Below are positions 23,038 through 35,220 of a stretch of DNA of 64,000 nucleotides, piece after piece. The first letter of the stretch is position 1, and every line of letters begins with the position of its first letter. The position numbers and the translations under genes are program-made. The stretch comes from Ctenosaura bakeri (lineage: Eukaryota; Chordata; Lepidosauria; Squamata; Iguanidae), in the NCBI GenBank assembly GCA_948474755.1, contig CAOLHI010002537.1, forward strand, positions 124,001 through 188,000, read 5' to 3'. The notes beneath the pieces are model-generated. The model was not told where the DNA came from. It ran no database searches and was given only the letters and a program-made list of their open reading frames with translations.

Positions 23038-26000
23038 CTACGGGGCATCTGGGAACTCTTCCTCTTCACTGGAGAACAGGGAGAGGGCCACCCGGTTGGC
23101 ACTGGAGATCGGATTCAGTCGCAGGGGGGCCACCGTGGCCCGGGCCCTGCTGGCGTGCCGCTGGCCAGCTTGCTACGGGCAGGAGTGGAGAGAAAAGGCC
23201 AGAGTCACTACAGTGAGGGAAGGGAGGTCCTGATGCCCCCATCTGTCCTGCTTGCCTCCCTGGCTGCCGATGCGTCCCCTCCCTTTCCCTCCCTCCCCAT
23301 GCCAGAGACCGTCTCCAGGCCAGGGGCCATCCTACCTGGCGGGGCAGGTGTCGCTCGGCTGGGCGTAGAGGTGGGCGGGGGACAAGGGGCTGGGCTAGGC
23401 TGGTCTGCAGCGTCCGGTAGATGTGGGTGCCCAGGCACAGGGGGTCGAAGGTCGGCTCCACTTCGAGACCCTCCAGGATGCTCTGGAGGGGAGCAGGGAG
23501 GGTGGCTTAATTTGGTCTCCCTTTCTCAAAGCCCAGGGCAGGAACCTCCCTTCAGGTGGTCTAGAAGGCAGGCAAGAGGGCAGCCCCCACCCCTGGCATG
23601 AATGGGGCAACTTCCCTTCCTCCGTCAGTGCAAGGATCCTGGGAGGCTCCAGAGCAGCAGCAGGGAGCACAAACCCCACATTCCTTGCAGAGAAGGAGGT
23701 ATAGTGATCTGCTCTCAGCCTGCCTCTTGCCAGTGGACTGCAGTGGCCCCAAGGCCCTTCTTCTGTGGCTCTCCTGTGGCATGCACCACGGGCCGTTTGG
23801 GGGGCTTCGGCCAGGCCAAAAGGTATGCGTGTGTGTTGGAAAAGCTGGCCTAGGAGCAGCCCCCCGTGCTCTGCCTGCTGTGTGCCTGGCAGTGCCTGCC
23901 AACTTCACTTGCCTTCATTTCCCTGAGCGCTGCCTCCGGAGGGTCCACAGGGGGTGTGTGGAAGGTGCCAGGCAGGAGAAGCTCTCGGGGGACCACAGAG
24001 CGAAGGAGGAGGGAGGAGCAGGAGGCCGCGGGCAGAAGGACCCAGTGGGAAGCAACTGGAACAGTGGCTGGGGGCTCCCCGTGGGGGCGGGGCCCCTCCT
24101 GGGGTTCATACTGGGCCAGAAGGAGCAATTGCTGGTTCTGGAAGAGAAATGGAGCAGATAAGGGGCTGCGGGGAGGAGAAGCAATACCCCACCTCTCTGC
24201 TTGACTCTGCTAGGAACCAGTTGCTTGGGCCACTAGCAGCTCTGAAAAGGCTACCAACCTGTGCTTCTCTCTGAAGAGAACTGTGGATGGGGCAGCCTTC
24301 CTGCCGGGCCACCCATCCTATCCAGGCCGGACTCCCTGCGCCCCCCAGTGAGCCTTGGGGACCCTGGCATGCTGATGGCAGGGACTTACCCGCAGTCCAT
24401 GACAGAGAGCCTGGAAGTGGTGCTGATTGGCTTCCAGCTCATCCCAGTTCAGTTGCCAGCAGCTGGTGGGCCGGACGATCAGGGGGAGCCCAAAGAAAAT
24501 GGAGGCACACACCCCCTCTGCTTTCAGCGCCCTGCTGGCAGAAGGAAACTGGCAGCAACTGGGGAGGGGCCATCACACTCCTTGGGGCCCTGTTTTGTTT
24601 GCTCCTGCAGACAACTAGGTGCCCACAGTCTGATTGGCAGCAACCCCCCAGGCCCTCTCCATAGCTGCCGCTGCTGCCTTGCTGAGTTTCCTTTCTGTGG
24701 CCCCTGGGCTCCTGCTCATTCCCGCACAGGGCAGTGGAACCCTGCTGGCCTGCATCCCTGTGGCCTGGGGGGGCAGGGACTTCCCCTGTCCTTCTCTCAC
24801 CTTGTGCTGGCTGTCCCCCCATGGTTCCCCAGACTTGGCTCTGTTCTATATGTGCCCAGAAAGATGCCTGCAGAGTCCAAGGATGGGCAAGGTGCCTCTT
24901 CCCGAGGCCTTTGGCTCAGGTGGGACACGGGGGGTGGGAGGTCTCTTCCCTCCCTCCCAGAGAGGTACCTGAGGACCTTGAGCCGGTGCGGTGCCAGGCC
25001 TAGGCCGGGTGCCATCCAGAAGCAGCCCACGGTAGCATCGTTGGCCCTTGCACCGTTGTCTCCGGCGCCCAAGGGAGGAAGCAGGGCTGGGTTGAGAAGC
25101 CTCTCCTGGAGATCGCACTTCAGGCAGGCTGGAGGAGAGGCGGTTCTGGCTGAGGAGGGGGCTGTTTGGACTGGTGGAGGGAACCAGGAGAGACTGGGCT
25201 GCCAGCTTGAATGCCAAGGGGAGAAGGACCAGCCAGCAGTGCCTGTCTCCCTTCCCTCCAGGGGGCCAGAAGAGGGAGCCCCCTTGATCCCCATCCCCAT
25301 CCCATAAGCCTGGCTCCCCACTGGAGGACATGGCTGCAGCCAGGCAAGAGGCCCACATCCTGCCCCCATACACAACTGGGGGGGGGGCTCTCTGTGCTGG
25401 GTTTCAAGAGATCCAGCAGGTGGCAGGAGGTGTTCCTGGATGCACACTTCCAGCAGACTTCCAGGAGACCCAGCTGGGCAGGGAACCCCCAGAAAGCTGC
25501 AGGTGGGGCTGCAGGGCCCCCATCTTTGGTGCCCTCCAGCTGAGAGCCAAAGGGAAGGACGGTTACCCAGGCCGCCCCGCCGGCCGGCAGAAAGGCCAAG
25601 AGGTCTTGTGGGCAGGAGGAGATGCAGGTGCTCGCGGTTCGTGCTGTGGCCAAACAGCCAGGTCTTGAAGAAGCCCTCCAGCGCCACCACGTCATTCTCC
25701 ACCATCTGGAGGTCCACCTCTGTGCCAAAGAGGGGGGCGGCAGCTCCAGCAGCCATCTCTGCCAGCGGGGTTGCAAGAGGAAAAAGACCCATCTGTGCCA
25801 CAGCCAGGGAAGCAGGGAGGGGGAGCCCTTGGTGGGCGTTGTTGTCTCAGCCACCTGCAATCTGCCTATCACTGAGGATTAAATTCTCCTAAACCTCTCA
25901 GATTAAAGCTGGGGGGGGCAAGGAAGAAAGGGGAAACAAGCAGCCTTGTGATCCCAGCTGGCTAGCAACAGGAGAGAGCACCAGTCACAGCGCAGGAAGG

Positions 26001-29000
26001 GGGCTAATCCAGGCTGAGCAAGGGGGCATCGGGTGCTGGAGGAAACCCTCCCCTTGCAGCTTGGGGCTCCAGATTAAGGGAGGCGGGGAGCGGCCATCTG
26101 TCCTGGCTGAAGTGGTCCACGGCACCCTGGCAGGGCAAGGAGAAGGTGCGCCAGCAATGGCTCCTCTGTCCAGCAGGTGGCGCCAACCATGCCTTGGTAA
26201 CCCTTCCCCCACAATGTCCTCTAACAGGCTTGAATCTGCAAAAGGCTGGACCCCCGCCCGCCCGTCTGCCCAATTTTGTTCCAACTGGGGCGAAGATGGC
26301 AGAGCACTGACAACCCCTCCCATGCACCCACCCACCTGCCCCGCAGCAGGTGGTCGGCAAGAGAAAGGAGAGCATACACACGCCCGTACGCACATGCTCC
26401 TGGGACCACCCTGGGTCCCTTGTAAACTGGGTGCCGCTCTCAAAGTATGCTGCGGGCCAGTCTCTGCCACCTTGGACACCGTCTTCTCCAGGCACAGGTG
26501 GGGGAGGAAAAGTGGCTGCTGCTGAATTAATTACTGACTCCCTCCCCCACTGCTTTGTTTTAAAATTATGCTTAAATCTTGCAGTGCCAACAAAGAGTGA
26601 GACCACAAACTGAGGCTCTGTTCCTGCATGGGGAATTAATGGGGACTTCACCAGAATTTAGCAGGCAAGGCTGGCCCTGAAGTGACCAGGAAGCAACTGG
26701 AACCCTGAGGGGTCACCCCCCACCCCAAACAACTGTTGCCGGGATCCTGAGCTTATGAGTAAGTCTTCTGGAAAGAATCGGATAGCAACGCACTCCTTGG
26801 AAGGAGCGAGCATGCGAGCAAAGGCACCAGGTCATCCTGTACCACCAGCTCTGTCACCTGGTTGGCACACTCACCCTCCCGCAAGGCGCTGTTCCCATCA
26901 CCTTCACTGGCCTCTGGCCAGGGCTCATCCTCCTCCTGCAGTTCCCCCCGGGTGATCTCGGTGACCTGCAGCTGGCGCAGGCTGACCAAGTCGATGCCCT
27001 GTAGCCCAGCTTCCAGGCGCTGGGCCACCTCGGTGCTGTGCTGGGTGGTCACAACAGTAATCTGGAAGAGAAAAAGAGGCTCTCCAGCGCACCCCCCCCC
27101 GGCTGGCAACACTGGCCAGTCTAGCTTGGCCTGGCATCCCCCTGTGCCAGGCAGAGGCCAAGAGCGTGGGGGCGTTGATCAGGTACCAGCCCCCTTTCAC
27201 TTTGGCATGCTAGAGGGGGCATCCCCTGGCCGTACTGGTGACAGAGGCCCAGGCTGCCAGTGGGGAGAGCCAGGTTCATATCTATTCTCAGGCAGGAATC
27301 CCTTGAATCCTCCCAGCAAGCATTCTCTGTGGGTGCACAAAAACAGGAAAGCAGTTTTGCAGCTTTTTAACAGGTGCGTGAAAGAGCAGAGTGTCAGCAG
27401 ATGTGACTCTGGTGCCAATCCACATACTTGCAAGCTGGGTCCCCTCCAAAAGCCTTGAGCTCGGGACACCCCAGGCCTCTGGTTGGAAACGGCAAACACA
27501 AGGTAAACAAACAGGCACAAATGCCTGCTGATGAGCCCTTCTTGGGGCCTCTCAGCCTGATAGCCTTGGCCCAAATGGACAACCTGGGTGTGTGTGCATG
27601 CTGCCTCCCCCCAAGCCCAACTCTTGAGGCCAGAAGGCAGGAGGCTGTCACTCCACCTGATTCAGAAGCACTGGAAGCACCCCGGCTGTTTTCTGGACAC
27701 TCCACTCCTGCCTTTCGTAACACTCTAGCTGGCTGGGCACTGAGGGTTTGACCAGCTCACCAAGAATGAGGCATGCGCGATGTGGCAGGTGACCACTTTC
27801 ATGCTGAGGCCCAAGGAGGAGAGCTTCTGAAAGCCCCATTGTGCTGGCAGGCTGCGAGCTGGGAGGCTGAGGGGCTCCAGAGAAGAGCTGCATACTGTCT
27901 AGAGAAAGTGGGGTCCCCTTGGCCTCCCATGTGGCACCCTGAATCCTCAGATGGGCCGCAGAAGGGCAAGGGCTCTGCCCTGTGTGTGTGTGTGTGTGTG
28001 TGTGTGCGTGCATGCGCGCACATACATGAGCCACTACTTGTTCCCAGCCCTACTGCCTGCTCTTGGGATTGGAGGTGGTCCTCAGGAGAACCCCCCCACC
28101 TCACGTGCCCCTCCTTACCTCAATGGTGCAGCTGCTGAGGGGGGCACCAGCCATCCCTCGCCCAGTGTACTGCTTGAACTGCAGGAGCCCATCCTGCACT
28201 GCCTGGACCACAGCGTCCTCCCTGGGGCGGAACACCCCCTCCGCCGGCACAGCACGCAGCTCTGCGAAACAACTCTGGAGCCGAGCAAAGCCTCCTTTCA
28301 CCGGCTGCAGAGGCAGGGAGGGAGAGGAGCTCAGACCAGGGTTGGCGGAAGGCCGAGGCACATACCCAGCCGCAGGCTTTTGGGAACAGCTTATGGCAGT
28401 TCAGGTGAAGTGTAGCCTGAGCAGACTCCCAAGTCTGGGTCTGCCTGGGTGTGCCATGGATCAGGGCCAGCCAGAGACACTCTACTACCTGAGAGAGAGT
28501 AGTATATGTTAGTAAATGGCCAGCCCGGTCATCTTCTGGCTCAGGCAGGCAGGACAAAAGCCACCAGACCCACCCTCCCATCCCTAGCCCTCAAAAAAGA
28601 ACAGCCAGCCACCAAACTATTTATGGTGACCACTCAAACCTGCTGCCTTATGCAGCTGCCTGAGAGTTGGGCCAGCCCTGCCATTAACGCCTGACTGTAC
28701 CCACCCACCCTGGGTGCTGCACCCTGACATGGGGAAAGGTAAAAGTGGGGGTCCTACAAAGCAGGGATCCTGTCCCAGGTGCAGCTCATGGGGTGGGGAG
28801 CCCAATGGGGCTGCTTTCCTTTGATGGGAGTAAGCTAGCTGAGGGGAGGGGAGCCAGAAGAATTCCAGGGCCGCTGTGGGCTATCGGGGAATGTTGCACT
28901 TGGGGCGGTGGAAGTGTGAGTGCAGGAAGAAAGGAAAGAGGCAAGGAAGCAAAGAAAACATTCTCCCAGCCCTGAAGCAGAAGCACTGCCGACTCACCCA

Positions 29001-30220
29001 ACACATTCAGAGATCCAGAGCCCCCCCCCCAGAATCCACCTACCCCACTGTTCAGGCTGCTGAACTGCAGCACCCCAAAATATCTATCAGAGTAGGACCA
29101 CCAGGCCCTCTCTCTCACCCCACAATGCTTCTGGAACTCTGTCCTTCCCTTGGCATGCTTTCCTCCTTCCTCCTCTCATCCTCGTCTCTGGTCTCCAGGC
29201 AACCAGGAGGAGGAAGAGGAGGAGGAAAGGAGCAGCTGCTGCTGCCACGGGGAACTGGGCTCCCTGGCTTCTGCTCCACGGCCCCTTGGGGAAAGACCCC
29301 TCGGCCAGAGGGAGTGGAGAGCGGAGAGGGAACAAGGCCACATCGAGGAGGATAAGCAGGGGGACAAGACCCAGGAAGGGCTCTGGAGCCAAAAGGGCCC
29401 AAAATGAGGCCTCTCTGGCCCACCCTCCCCTTCCCACAGTGACCAGGCATGTGTGCACCCGCCCCCAGCAGGGGCAGCACCCCTTGTCCACAGAAGAGAG
29501 GGGAGGAACCCGGCAGCCAGGCCCTGGGTAGGAGCCGAAGGAAGGGCTGCAGTTTGCTGTAGTCGGTGCCCCCAAGGGTCTTCCCTTAGGTCCTGCTGCC
29601 ACAGGCCTGAGGCCAGAACTGGCCCTCTGGAGGCCCAGTGTCACTAAGCCATGGCATATAAAATCACCAAACGAAAAGCGCTTTCCCTGCCAGGGTTTTG
29701 TTCTGAGTGACCCTCAGAGCCCCCCAACAGCCCCCAGCCCTGGCACACTCCTATCCGGCTGGAAGAAACAAATGCCAAGAGGGGGCGCTCTGATCTGGAG
29801 GCCCACGTGTGCAGAGGTGATGCTCTAGAGAGCAAGTGCCTCGGCTCCACCAAGAGGGCCAGCAGAGGTACCCCCGCCCCCCACGCCTTCCCCAAACAGG
29901 ACTCCCCCCGCCACTCGCCCCACTCACCACAAAGGGCAGGAGGCACTCCTGCTGGTTCTGGGCCACGTAGAGGCTAAAGAGGGGGATGCGGGGAGGCCCC
30001 CCGAGGCTGCAGGCCAGGCAGAAGACATGCTCCAGGGCTTGGCAGAGCTTGGGGCAGGTCTCAGCCCAATGAGGGGGCCGGGCATCCACCACCAGGATCC
30101 GTGGCGGTGCCGTTGGTGGCTGAGAACGGGTGGCAGGTCTGCCACCAATGGCAGTGGCGGCGGCTTCAGCATTCGCTGTGCGTCTGGTCCCTGAGCTCAT
30201 TGCGAGGAAGATGGGGCCGC
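23038..30220 (-). CDS. M1AP: Meiosis 1 associated protein
   Basis: M1AP is a germ-cell protein required for male meiosis; its loss causes spermatogenic arrest in mammals. Nine coding exons read leftward: 30220-29928 (ATG at 30200-30198), 28304-28119, 27061-26875, 25758-25567, 25128-24969, 24531-24390, 24137-23913, 23482-23336 and 23172-23038 (TAG at 23040-23038). Phases agree throughout and give about 548 aa, against 530 in human. Diagnostic segments: FCLACSLGGPPRIPLFSLY, DGLLQFKQY, CLKCDLQERLLNP, LIVRPTSCWQLNWDELEAN, VPRELLLPGTF and the C-terminal RARATVAPL. No enzymatic motif is visible. The donor of the seventh exon is AAG|GCAAGT, a GC-AG intron. The acceptor of the sixth exon is CAGCAG (NAGNAG), giving two in-frame forms. 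The sequence just before exon 1 (CCTCCACAG) is an acceptor, so at least one noncoding 5' exon lies further right; I could not place it. Confidence 0.93.
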
Positions 30221-32830
30221 CTGTGGAGGGAGGGAGGGAAGAAGGGAGGGCTGACCACTGGCATGAGCACAAGGCTTAGTCCTAAGGAACTGGAGCCCCA
30301 GGTGGGGAGCACTAGGGGAACCCCAACAGTCCCACACAAGGCAACTGTCAGGAGTGCTGCTGTGTGCTCCTGCGTGACAGACTCCGGCTGGGCTAGATGG
30401 CCCTTGCGACCTCTTCTAACTCGGCAGAGGCAAGCGCGGGGAATTGCTAGGGCAAGTGAAGAGAAGCAAGAATCAACTCTGCAACCCAGGAATTCCCTGC
30501 TCCATGGAGAGAACACCAGGAGGGACCTCTGGAAGAGCCCGACCCCGACTTCTCTGACTCCCTGCCTTGGTCACAGCGTGCTTCTGCATGGAAAGATCAG
30601 TTCCTAACAGTCAAGAAAACTGCTCTCCTCCATCTTGTGATAACAGGCAAAACCAGCGTGGCCTAGTGGCTGGGGGTGGGAAAACAGGGGCCACGCTCTG
30701 AAGTTGGGACAGTCCAAATGGGCTTCCCTCCAGTAGCCGACTGGGTGTCCCAGTGGGAAGCCCCTTCTCCCTCTTCACTCGTAGCCCCAACCAGCTGGAT
30801 TTGGAGTCAAGTGGCCTCCGACATTGGAGATTGCCCATGCCCATGGCTGCGACACCCAGGGGCACGGGGTCCTTCCACACACCACTCCCCACATGGAGGC
30901 CCCTGTGAGGCAACTCATCCCTTAAAAGTGTCAGAGAGGCCAGAGCAGGACTGCTGGGTAAAGATACCATTTCTAGGCCATGGATACAGAATCCCAACAG
31001 CTCTGGTGAACATGCTGAGGGGAAGCAGCCTCCTGTGCCCGCCAGGCCCCCCAGGAGCGCAGTGTCACCTCTCCTCCCCCTCTTTGTTTTCCTCCATTGA
31101 TTGGCAGCCCTCTGGATGGCAGCTGGGCCAGACAGTCAGTGGGCAGGAGGGCAATGCCAGCCTGGAGGGGCCCAGAGCAACCACCTGCGGCCTCGTGGCT
31201 GGCTGGCTGGCCAGCTGACAGGGAGGCAGAAGGACCTAGTATGTACGTCAAGGATCACACAGTGGCCGCCGTCACTTGGTTATGTTGTGCTCAAAGCGTC
31301 TGGCTCAGCCAGTTCACCACCCAGCTTGAGGAGAATCTCTGGCTGGCTGTGTGCCTGCTGTAGGCAGGGGATCAGGAGCAACTGACACGCATGGACACGC
31401 CGCACGGACACACCGCCGCTTAGCTCCTTGGCACTCCATAAGGGCCTGGCGTGAGCTGAAGTGGGACTCTTCTCCCTCCCTCCGCAAACACAGTCAGGAG
31501 AAGTGAAGGGGGGCAACTGCAAGCGCAGAAACAGGAAAGGGGACAACAGGCAGGTTTGTTTAGTGAAACTGGAGGAGAAGAGCTGACCAAGTGACCCTGG
31601 CTCCTCCAGCCACAGAGTTTCTGATTCTCTAGGTCCAGCCCTGGGAAGGGAAGGGAACACCCAGACCCACCTGGAGGACTGCTGAGAGTGGCCTGGGGGG
31701 GCGAGGGAGGAGGCAGGTGGGAAGAGTCAGAGAATGAGAGAGAGAGAGAGACTGCAAGTGAAACTGCAGGCGGGGGCGGTGGGATCAGGTTCACTCTAAG
31801 TGGCTTCATTAAAATGGGAGCTTGTTGGCAGCCGGCCAGGTGGCCTTTCTCCCTCCGGCCTGAGTGCCCTGGAGGAAACCAATTCTTCCTCCCCCCTCCC
31901 GCCGCAATCCACTGGGCTAGCGGGACTTCCCCATAAGGCTCTGCTTCAGTGCAGCCAGGGACTGCGAAAGCCCCCACTGGCCCCAGGACAGCAGCAGCCG
32001 GGTGTCCCTTCAGAGCCTGGCAGAGGGAGATGGAGAGGGGCTCTGATGTCTCAGGACTGAACTCCCAGGGTGGACCTGAGCGCAGGGACCTTTTGCACCC
32101 CCCGTCGTTATGAGTGGGGGCAGTGCCGTGGTGGGGCCACAGGGAGGCTGGCATCCTGAATGCAGGACGGCCGCTTGTGTGTGGCTGAAAGAGAACACTT
32201 GAAGCCGCCTGGCAGACACAGAGCCAGGCGCTGCCGTCCATCTAGCCCGGGACTCCCAGCAGCCACGGCAGCTCCCCCTGGGATTCCTTGGGGTTTGCTG
32301 CCCAAGCGCGGAGGAGGTCCAAGAGCAGGAGAGAGACTGGGCCAGGGGATCAGGGTGGGACAAAGCGCATCAGGTCCAGAAAGCCCTGCTAGATGACCAG
32401 CAGGAGTCGCGGTCTTTCCAGACGAGGCTTTGGCCGCACCGTCGTCCGGCCACGTTCACCAGATTCTGCCCAGGCAACAGCACATTCTCTGCGTACAAGC
32501 CTTTCTGGCTTCCCCACGGTTCCAGAAAACCATTAGGAAGAAAAAAACGGGGGAGTTGTACAGGGCTGGGCTGTCTGATGGCTTCCACGAGGGAATGCCC
32601 TTGGGCGGGAGTGGAAACGCCCTCATTAGTAATGAGGCACGTGGAGCTCTTTGAAGCCAGTTGCTGGCGCTGCAACCGGAAAGCAATTAACAAGAGTGGT
32701 GAGAGATGGACAGCTACCGACAACCGAGAAAGCCATTGAAGCGTTTTATATGCACTCATTTTGTACCTACTGGGAAACAAAGTCAGATCTCAAGGAACTG
32801 AAAAAGAAGAAAAGGCTAATAAAATGCCAG
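30221..32830. other. M1AP upstream intron, mostly unique
   Basis: I see no coding exon here. A degraded CR1 3' end lies at about 30345-30425 on the plus strand, with GGCTGGGCTAGATGGCCCTT followed by a CTCTTCTAACTC match to the CR1 terminal region. A short GA run is at about 31736-31752. The rest is unique GC-rich sequence, presumably M1AP intron 1 on the minus strand. Confidence 0.5.
30345..30425 (+). mobile_element. CR1 3'-end fragment
   Basis: About 80 bp match the terminal part of the CR1 copies in this window, with the order TGCTCCTGCGTGACAG, GGCTGGGCTAGATGGCC, CTCTTCTAACTC. The ATTCTATG tail is lost. It is an old relic. Confidence 0.6.
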
Positions 32831-35220
32831 CTGGAAAGGGCTACTGTTAGTTAGATTTGTAAGTGTTTGACCGACTGAACCCAAAGGGTGCTCCTCACCA
32901 ATGGCTGCTTCCCATCCTGGAGAGAAATGCTAGTGGGGTGCCAGAGGGTTCTGTCCTGGGCCCAGGGCTACTCAATATCTTCATCAATGACTTGGATGAG
33001 GGAGTGGAGGGCATGCTGATCAAATTTGCAGATGACACCAAATTGGAAGGGGTTGCTAGTATCCCAGAAGACAAGATAAAATTTCAAAATGACCTTGACA
33101 GATTGGAGAGCTGGGCCAAAGATAACAAAATGAATTTGAACAAAGAGAAATGTAAGGTCCTGCACTTAGGCAGAAAAAATGGAAGGCACAAATATAGGAT
33201 GGGGGACATGTGGCTGGATGGCAGTACACGTGAAAGGGATCTAGGAGTCTTAGTGGAAGTCAAGCTGAACATGAATCAGCAGTGTGATCCAGCAGCCAAG
33301 AAAGCCAATGTGATTCGTGGTTGCATCAATAGGAGTATGGTGTGTAGATCAAGGGAGGTAATGGTACGGCTCTATTCTGCATTGGTTAGGCCTCATTTGG
33401 AAAACTGTGTACAGTTCTGGGCACCTCAATTCAAGAAGGATGTCGACAAGCTGGAGCGTGTCCAGAGGAGGGCGGCCAAAATGATGAAGGGTCTGGAAGC
33501 CATTTCTAATCATTTAGAAAGCAACGTGGTAATCACGAGAAGTCAACATGGATTTCTCAAAAATAAGTCATGCCAGACTAATCTTATCTCTTTTTATGAT
33601 AGAGTTACTAGCTTGATAGATGAAGGGAGTGCTGTGGATGTAGCATATCTCGATTTCAGGAAGGCCTTTGACAAAGTTCCCCATGACATTCTTGCAACGA
33701 AGTTAGTAAAATGTGGGCTGGACAGGGCTACCGTTAGTTGGATTTGTAATTGGTTGACCGACCGAACCCAAAGGGTGATCACGAATGGCTGCTTTTCATC
33801 CTGGAGAGAAGTGACTAGTGGGGTGCCAGAGGGTTCTGTCCTAGGCCCAGTGCTGTTCAATATTTTTATCAATGACTTGGATGAAGGAATAGAGGGCATG
33901 CTCATCAAATTTGCAGATGACACCAAATTGGGAGGGGTTGCTAATATGCCAGAGGACAGGATCAAAATTCAAAATGACCTGGATAGATTGGAGAGCTGGG
34001 CCAAGGCGAACAAAATGAAATTCAACAGGGAGAAGTGGAAGGTCCTACACTTAGGCAGAAATAATGGAATCCACAAATATAGGATGGGGGACACGTGGCT
34101 GGATAGCAGTACGTGTGAAAGGGATCTAGGAGTCTTCATAGACCACAAGCTGAACATGAGTCAGCAGTGTGATGCGGCAGCCAAGAAAGCCAATGCAATT
34201 CTCGGCTGCATCAATAGGAGTATGGTGTCTAGATCGAGGGAGGTACTGGTACCAATTTACTCTGCTTTGGTTAGACCCCATCTTGAATACTGTGTCCAGT
34301 TCTGGGCACCCCAATTCAAGAAGGATATTGACAAGCTGGAGCAAGTCCAGAGGAGGGCGACCAAAATGGTGAGAGGCCTGGAAGCCAAGCCCTATGAGGA
34401 TAGACTTAGAGAGCTGGGTATGTTTAGTCTGCAGAAGAGGAGGTTAAGAGGAGACATGATAGCCATGTTTAAATATTTGAAGGGATGCCACGTAGAGGAA
34501 GGAGGGGACTTGTTTTCTGCTGCTCCAGAGACCAGGACAAGGAGCAATGGATTCAAGCTGCAGGAAAGGAGATTCCACCTGAACCTCAGGAAGAACTTCC
34601 TGACAGTCAGGGCTGTCCGGCAGTGGAATCTGCTGCCTCGGAGTGTAGTGGAGTCTCCTTCCTTGGAGGTTTTTAAGCAGAGGCTGGATGGCCATCTGTT
34701 GGGAGGACTTTGAGGGTGTTCCTTCACGGCAGGGGGTTGGACTGGATGGCCTGTGTGGTCTCTTCCAACTCTGAATTTCTATGATTCTATGATTCTATGA
34801 TTCTAAGCCATGAAGCCCTATGAGGAGCAGTTTAGAGAGCTGGGTATGTTTAGTCTGTAAAACAAAAGGTTAAGAGAGAACATGATAGCCATGTTTAAAT
34901 ATTTGAAGGGATGTCATGTCGAGAAGAGAGCAGGCTTGTTCTCTGCCGCTCCAGAGACTAGGACAAGGAGCAATGGATTCAAGTTGTAGAAAAGGAGATT
35001 CCACCTGAATCTCAGGAAGAACTTTCTGATGATCACAGCTGTTTGGCAGTGGAATATACTGCTGCCTCCATGTAGTATGGTAGAGTCTCCTCCTTGTTTG
35101 GAGGTTTTTAAGCAGAGGGTGGATGGCCATCTGTTGGGAATGCTTTGATGGGTTTTCTTGCATAGCAGGGGGTTGGACTGGATGGCCTCTGGGGTCTCTT
35201 CCAACTCTATGATTCTATGA
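32831..35220 (+). mobile_element. Older CR1 LINE, split by a younger CR1
   Basis: The older element occupies 32831-33503 and resumes at 34805 (34812 after the target duplication) to 35220. Its left part encodes CR1 reverse-transcriptase blocks, including [18 protein letters not shown] and FADDTKLEG. It ends at GGTCTGGAAGCCAT. The right part continues at GAAGCCCTATGAGG, runs through the C-terminal ORF2 region with stops, and ends in ATTCTATGA at 35220. A single 616-codon open frame at 32863-34713 is a chimera of the older and younger copies and is not a gene. The 5' end is truncated. Confidence 0.9.
33504..34804 (+). mobile_element. Younger CR1 LINE nested in the older copy
   Basis: This 1.3-kb 5'-truncated CR1 starts at TTCTAATCATTTAGAAAGC, as do the corresponding parts of the 10.2-kb and 55.3-kb copies, and ends in three or more ATTCTATG units at about 34780-34804. 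It encodes an unbroken RT C-terminal half with FADDTKLGG and [16 protein letters not shown]. It is flanked by AAGCCAT at 33497-33503 and 34805-34811, a 7-bp target-site duplication. The AAGCCAT sits exactly once in other CR1 copies, which proves nesting. The intact frame indicates recent insertion. Confidence 0.9.

Noticed and set aside
32863..34713. 616-codon open frame as a host reverse-transcriptase gene
   Set aside because: It is an accidental in-frame fusion of two nested CR1 fragments with duplicated RT blocks and no host features.
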